Assembly: GCA_016191085.1 (NCBI GenBank)
Contig: JACPPJ010000005.1
Location: 1 to 64,000 of the forward strand
Length of the DNA stretch: 64,000 nt
Source of the DNA: Acidobacteriota bacterium
GTDB lineage: Bacteria > Acidobacteriota > Terriglobia > 2-12-FULL-54-10
Direction of reading: 5' to 3'
Shown here: piece after piece, positions 61,116 to 64,000 of the stretch
How the letters are laid out: every line of letters starts with the position of its first letter
Numbering within the stretch: position 1 is the stretch's first letter
Position numbers and translations under genes: made by a program
The notes under the pieces: model-generated
Databases searched by the model: none
The model's input: the letters and a program-made list of their open reading frames with translations, nothing else
Told to the model about the DNA's origin: nothing

Positions 61116-62153
61116 GGACTCTGTTGCGATTCGGCGTAAGGGCATGGCGCAGACCCAGCAGTGCAGAGCGGCTTTAGCCGCTGAGGTCCAGCGGCGCACC
61201 TCAGGGGCTAAAGCCCTACTGATCTGGCCGGCTTTCGGCATGGCTGAAGCCATGCCCTTACACCGCTCCGACAAGATTATGAATTCGCCTGTGCGACGCC
61301 ATTTTCCAATCCTGGCCAGCAGGAGGGAGAGCCCCCTGCTCCTGTCGTACCGGCGGTACGTTCCCGGGCCGCTAATTTGGGCGCACGAGGATTTTGGAGC
61401 AGGGTGGCTCACAAGAGGGGACAATCCCAAGCGGCCATGGGGCCGCTCGGGATTATCATTAGGCCGGGGTGGTTGAGGTCCCGGAGCCGGGGAGTCTCCG
61501 CCGAACGTGTGTGCGGCGGAGGGCGTGGCGGGGGGCGGGGAACCGGAGAGTTCGGCTCGCGTGAGTTTCTGCGGCCTAGCCGCGGCTAGGTTAGGCGCGG
61601 GCGCCGTGCCGCTTGGGGTAAGAACACGCGTCGTCGGCGAGTTAGCATTCCCGGTGGGGCGCGGCAAATAGAGCCGGTAGAAATTCAGCGGGCCGATCTT
61701 CACGGTTTTTTTGGCGGGAGAGGCCCATGCGGGCGGGTGGATCGAATCGTCAAAATAATGGTCGCTGTTCATGGTCAGCGTATCGGCGCAGTTTTTCTCG
61801 GCCACAGCCGCCTCGGCGCAGCGCACGCATCGCTCCCAAACCTGAGGGGCTTCGTGCTCCAGCGGATGCAGCAGCTTGGCGTAATTGCGATCAAAAGGGT
61901 TGAGGGAAGAGAACTGCCGCGGCTGCAAAATCACCGCCCGCAGGTTCTCCTCGAATGAGTCGCCCTTGCGGCTGCCGAAAACGGCGCGTGGGTGCATGGC
62001 GCGATTGAGAATCACCTGCGCGATCGCGCGGCGGGCCAGGTCGCTTTCTCCGCGCGCCTCGCCGAAGATGCACATGGCCAGCAGCAGAAGAGTGTCTTGC
62101 TCGGAGACCGGCCGGGCGGGATCGGGCAGATCAACAGGTGTTCGGGTGAGCAT
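60684..62153 (-). CDS. SleB-type cell wall hydrolase (endolysin) fused through a repeat to a lipoprotein
   Basis: A 489-aa open frame. Residues 10-170 are a SleB/Hydrolase_2 domain ('LLLLAMCIFGEARGESDLARRAIAQVILNRAMHP', 'FSSLNPFDRNYAKLLHP', 'ALTMNSDHYFDD'-type segment read as 'TLTMNSDHYFDD', 'KIGPLNFYRLYLP'), cleaving peptidoglycan. A Pro-rich tail follows, then residues about 298-339 encoded by a family 2 palindromic repeat (61137-61260), and then a lipoprotein-like sequence. The ATG at 62153 has AAAAGGA 7 bases upstream. The true endolysin may end before the repeat if a stop was lost, so the fusion could be a read-through artefact of insertion. First late gene of the block. Confidence 0.7.
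   Translation of the reverse strand: MLTRTPVDLPDPARPVSEQDTLLLLAMCIFGEARGESDLARRAIAQVILNRAMHPRAVFGSRKGDSFEENLRAVILQPRQFSSLNPFDRNYAKLLHPLEHEAPQVWERCVRCAEAAVAEKNCADTLTMNSDHYFDDSIHPPAWASPAKKTVKIGPLNFYRLYLPRPTGNANSPTTRVLTPSGTAPAPNLAAARPQKLTRAELSGSPPPATPSAAHTFGGDSPAPGPQPPRPNDNPERPHGRLGLSPLVSHPAPKSSCAQISGPGTYRRYDRSRGLSLLLARIGKWRRTGEFIILSERCKGMASAMPKAGQISRALAPEVRRWTSAAKAALHCWVCAMPLRRIATESMPSSPVLALLGLVILTTACSDFERNAYRVLAVTQAEYEITQQRVAEAAVHGLITDEQWTRFEVEGHRFIAAHNAAVDAFALWSQAKSQSNSARLQATLDVLPRLIREINALVASFTQQPALSYQPSPISYHLSAISYRLKADR
61137..61260. repeat. GGGCATGGC...GCCATGCCC repeat (family 2) within an ORF
   Basis: It opens with TAAGGGCATGGCGCAG (left end degraded) and closes with GGCATGGCTGAAGCCATGCC; the core is GGCTTTAGCCGCTGAGG/CCTCAGGGGCTAAAGCC. 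On the minus strand it is translated as 'GMASAMPKAGQISRALAPEV' and onwards, joining endolysin and lipoprotein frames. Confidence 0.85.
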
Positions 62154-62320
62154 GCGGCGGTCCTTTTCGTGGCGAGTTTGGCGGCCGGCATGGCGTGCCG
62201 CTACAGAGTGTTTCGTGAGTCCGGGAGAGCGACCGTCATCGTCGCTTCGCTGCTCGCTTTGTGTCCGCTCTGTCATCGCAAGCTGAGTTTGGCGCCCCCG
62301 AAAATCGAGCGCAAGAAAAC

Positions 62321-62540
62321 AATTCCGAGAATTCCGCTAATCCCGAAACTCCCGCATGAAGCGAATCAACCGAGGCTTCCACATACACCGACTAAACCGC
62401 TTAAACCGGGCAAACTGCCGCAAACGAGAATCCCGCATAACCGGCGGCAGTCTCGATTCCCGTGAAAACCGCGCACTGCTTAAACCGCGAATTCCGTACA
62501 AACGGACAATCCCGCGTAAACTGAGGGTTCCGAATTGAAG
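62321..62540. repeat. Degenerate 9-bp periodic tract (CCGnnnAAT/AAA)
   Basis: Successive 9-base units such as ccgagaatt, ccgctaatc, ccgaaactc, ccgactaaa, ccgcttaaa, ccgggcaaa run over about 220 bases with a single phase slip near 62475. In the plus frame it would read as an x-Pro-x tripeptide repeat, and in the minus frame as Arg-rich triplets. No gene is supported across it; it separates the phage block from the TPR gene. Confidence 0.75.
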
Positions 62541-62619
62541 TGGATTGGGAGTAACTAGTCTGGTGAAAAACGTGGCAATCAAGTTGCCGCTGTCGCGGAA
62601 ATCGAGCAGAGATGTTAGT

Positions 62620-63705
62620 ATGATTCAAAATATGCGCAGCTATCGTGGGCATCGACTATTCATTGCCGCCAGTTGTGGGGTCGCTTTTGTTGCTGCTGTG
62701 TGGGCGCAGGAGGCCCGCTGGAGCAATCTGAATAGGCAACTCTTCGAATACTACTCTGCCGGCCGTTACGCCGAAGGCGTATCGATTGCTACGGAGGCGC
62801 TGAAGGTCGCCGAAGCGAGCTACGGCCCCAATCACGTGAACGTCGCCACCAGTTTAAACAATGTTGCTGAGATATACCGCGCGATGGGACGCTATTCCGA
62901 TGCGCTGCCTCTGTATCAGCGGGCGCTGCTGATAGCTCAGGCTACCGCTGGCGCCGAGAATGCGTTAGTTGCGGTTGCGCTGAGCAATATGGGCGAGCTA
63001 TACAGGGTGCAACGAGACTGGGCGCGAGCTGAGCCGATGTACCGACAAGCGCTGGCCATGCGCGAAAAGATCTCCGGCCCAGACTCGCCGGATGTGGCGC
63101 AGACACTCAACAACCTGGCACTGTCGTACGCGTCGCAAGACAAGGCCGATGACGCGGAGCCGCTCTATCAGCGCGCCTTGCAGATCTACCGCGATTGGTT
63201 CGGCGAGGATCATCCGCTTACCGCCGGCTGCACCAGCAACCTTGCCGACCTGTACAGGAATCAGCGCAAGTTCGCGCGGGCGTTGCCGCTCTACGAGAGA
63301 GCAATCGCCATCAAAGAGAGGAACGGCGGTCCCGAGAATCCCGCCATTGCAGCCGACCTGAACAATGAAGCGCTACTTTACGCAGCATGGCGAAAACCTA
63401 AAGAAGCGGAGGTACTGTGGCAGCGCGCGCTCGCCATTAAGGAGAGAGCCTACGGCATGCAGAGCCCAACATTGATTGTGACGCTTGAAAACCTGGGAGG
63501 TTTTTACGCGGACCAGAAGCGCTATCGCGAAGCCGCGCCTTTATTCGAACGCGCTTTGCGGATCAGCGAAAAAATGCTGGGAGCCGACGCGGCGGGACTG
63601 GCGGAACCGCTCGGAAACCTCGCCGCGACGTATAGGAAGATCGGCCAGGAGAGCGAGGCCGAGAAACTCGAAACGCGCGCCCGGAATATTTCGTCACGCC
63701 GCTGA
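62620..63705 (+). CDS. Secreted tetratricopeptide-repeat protein
   Basis: A 361-aa protein with an N-terminal signal peptide ('LFIAASCGVAFVAAVWAQ') and about seven 42-residue TPR units of the kinesin-light-chain type ('NVATSLNNVAEIYRAMGRYSDALPLYQRALLI', 'DVAQTLNNLALSYASQDKADDAEPLYQRAL'). I place the start at 62620 because the track's extra 25 residues overlap the tail of the periodic tract. It mediates protein-protein contact, probably in the periplasm; partners are unknown. Convergent with the RNase gene. Confidence 0.85.
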   Translation: MIQNMRSYRGHRLFIAASCGVAFVAAVWAQEARWSNLNRQLFEYYSAGRYAEGVSIATEALKVAEASYGPNHVNVATSLNNVAEIYRAMGRYSDALPLYQRALLIAQATAGAENALVAVALSNMGELYRVQRDWARAEPMYRQALAMREKISGPDSPDVAQTLNNLALSYASQDKADDAEPLYQRALQIYRDWFGEDHPLTAGCTSNLADLYRNQRKFARALPLYERAIAIKERNGGPENPAIAADLNNEALLYAAWRKPKEAEVLWQRALAIKERAYGMQSPTLIVTLENLGGFYADQKRYREAAPLFERALRISEKMLGADAAGLAEPLGNLAATYRKIGQESEAEKLETRARNISSRR

Positions 63706-63740
63706 TGTGCTAACGCTCGGTAAACCGGACGCGCGGCTCG

Positions 63741-64000
63741 CTAGTTGAAATCAAAGTGCTCGACGTGCAGCATGGGATCGTTGCGAATGATTACCGGTCT
63801 GCCGGTCATCTCTTCGATCTCCTGTAGTATGGTGTTGTCCCGCATCTTTAGCGCTCTACCCACTTCCGGATTTACTCGCAATGTGATCTGCTTCCGTTCG
63901 ATCTGCGGCGCGATTTTTCTGGCTTCAGACAAGATTTCATTACAGACCGTTACGATAGACTTCACCAACCCCGAGCCGGAACAGTAGGAGCATGGCTGGC
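63741..64000 (-). CDS. rng: RNase E/G family ribonuclease, C-terminal fragment cut by the window end
   Basis: The minus frame continues beyond the ATG of the track ORF. It includes 'PCSYCSGSGLVKS', the Cys-x-x-Cys zinc-link of RNase E/G, then 'IVTVCNEILSEARKIAPQIERKQITLRVNPEVGRALKMRDNT' and 'MTGRPVIIRNDPMLHVEHFDFN'. These match the C-terminus of Rne/Rng proteins, which cleave and process single-stranded RNA. About 86 codons are visible; the rest lies right of the window. The track's ATG at 63968 is internal, not the start. Confidence 0.9.
   Translation of the reverse strand, partial: QPCSYCSGSGLVKSIVTVCNEILSEARKIAPQIERKQITLRVNPEVGRALKMRDNTILQEIEEMTGRPVIIRNDPMLHVEHFDFN

Noticed and set aside
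50244-61260. Arrays of palindromic repeats considered as a possible CRISPR array
   Set aside because: Copies are single, from several families, widely spaced and lie between or inside genes; there are no regular direct repeats with spacers and no cas genes.
62356-62538. Plus- and minus-strand ORFs across the 9-bp tract (Pro-rich and Arg-rich peptides)
   Set aside because: The periodic sequence is open in several frames at once because of its composition; no start signals or homology support translation.

Overview
The window looks like a chromosomal segment of an Acidobacteriota bacterium, most likely the Solibacteres/Bryobacterales lineage. The pointers are a kelch protein ending in the Solibacter-type C-terminal domain (motif 'VNAASF...APGSIATLFG'), an LpxI-type lipid A gene, and many dispersed palindromic repeats. 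No tRNA, rRNA, CRISPR array or insertion sequence was recognised. All family assignments come from reading motifs by eye; no searches were run.

Layout. 0.3-2.8 kb: TCA genes icd and mdh. 2.8-7.1 kb: a PilZ/coiled-coil protein, a methyltransferase, and yebC-ruvC followed by an exported protein whose signal sequence is encoded by a palindromic repeat. 7.3-10.4 kb: an SDR / zinc dehydrogenase / SRPBCC group. 10.5-14.2 kb: hydantoinase/oxoprolinase subunits hyuA-hyuB. 14.3-22.1 kb: a minus-strand group with an ABC transporter (ATPase plus a fused binding protein-permease), a kelch protein, a SenA/EgtB-type enzyme and a fused SenB-EgtD protein. This suggests ergothioneine or selenoneine metabolism. 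22-28.7 kb: an OB-type lipoprotein, mutS, a zinc metallopeptidase, an amino acid permease and miaA. 28.7-33.7 kb: fabZ-lpxA-lpxI, a frameshifted DUF2971-like gene, a Gfo/Idh/MocA oxidoreductase, TonB and a 34-residue membrane peptide. 34.1-36.5 kb: an M20 peptidase and argJ.

36.8-62.2 kb is one long minus-strand block of phage late genes. In transcription order it holds a SleB-type endolysin joined to a lipoprotein, a 59-aa ORF, a putative holin, Mu gp26-like and gp27-like proteins, large terminase, portal, a protease-major capsid fusion, connectors, tail tube, a putative tail chaperone, a zinc-ribbon protein, a short tape measure, tail-tip proteins of the gene-transfer-agent/lambda type, an alpha/alpha-barrel glycosidase-like protein, and a tail spike and tail fibre that both begin with signal peptides. 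No transposase, integrase, repressor or replication gene is present, and ordinary chromosomal genes flank both sides. It reads as the late operon of a Mu-type siphovirus that has lost its early region, and is a candidate gene-transfer-agent-like element.

62.3-64 kb: a 9-bp-periodic tract, a TPR protein, and the C-terminus of an RNase E/G family gene cut by the window end. At least six families of intergenic repeats are concentrated in the phage block. Several lie in frame inside structural genes, or supply start regions and stop codons.
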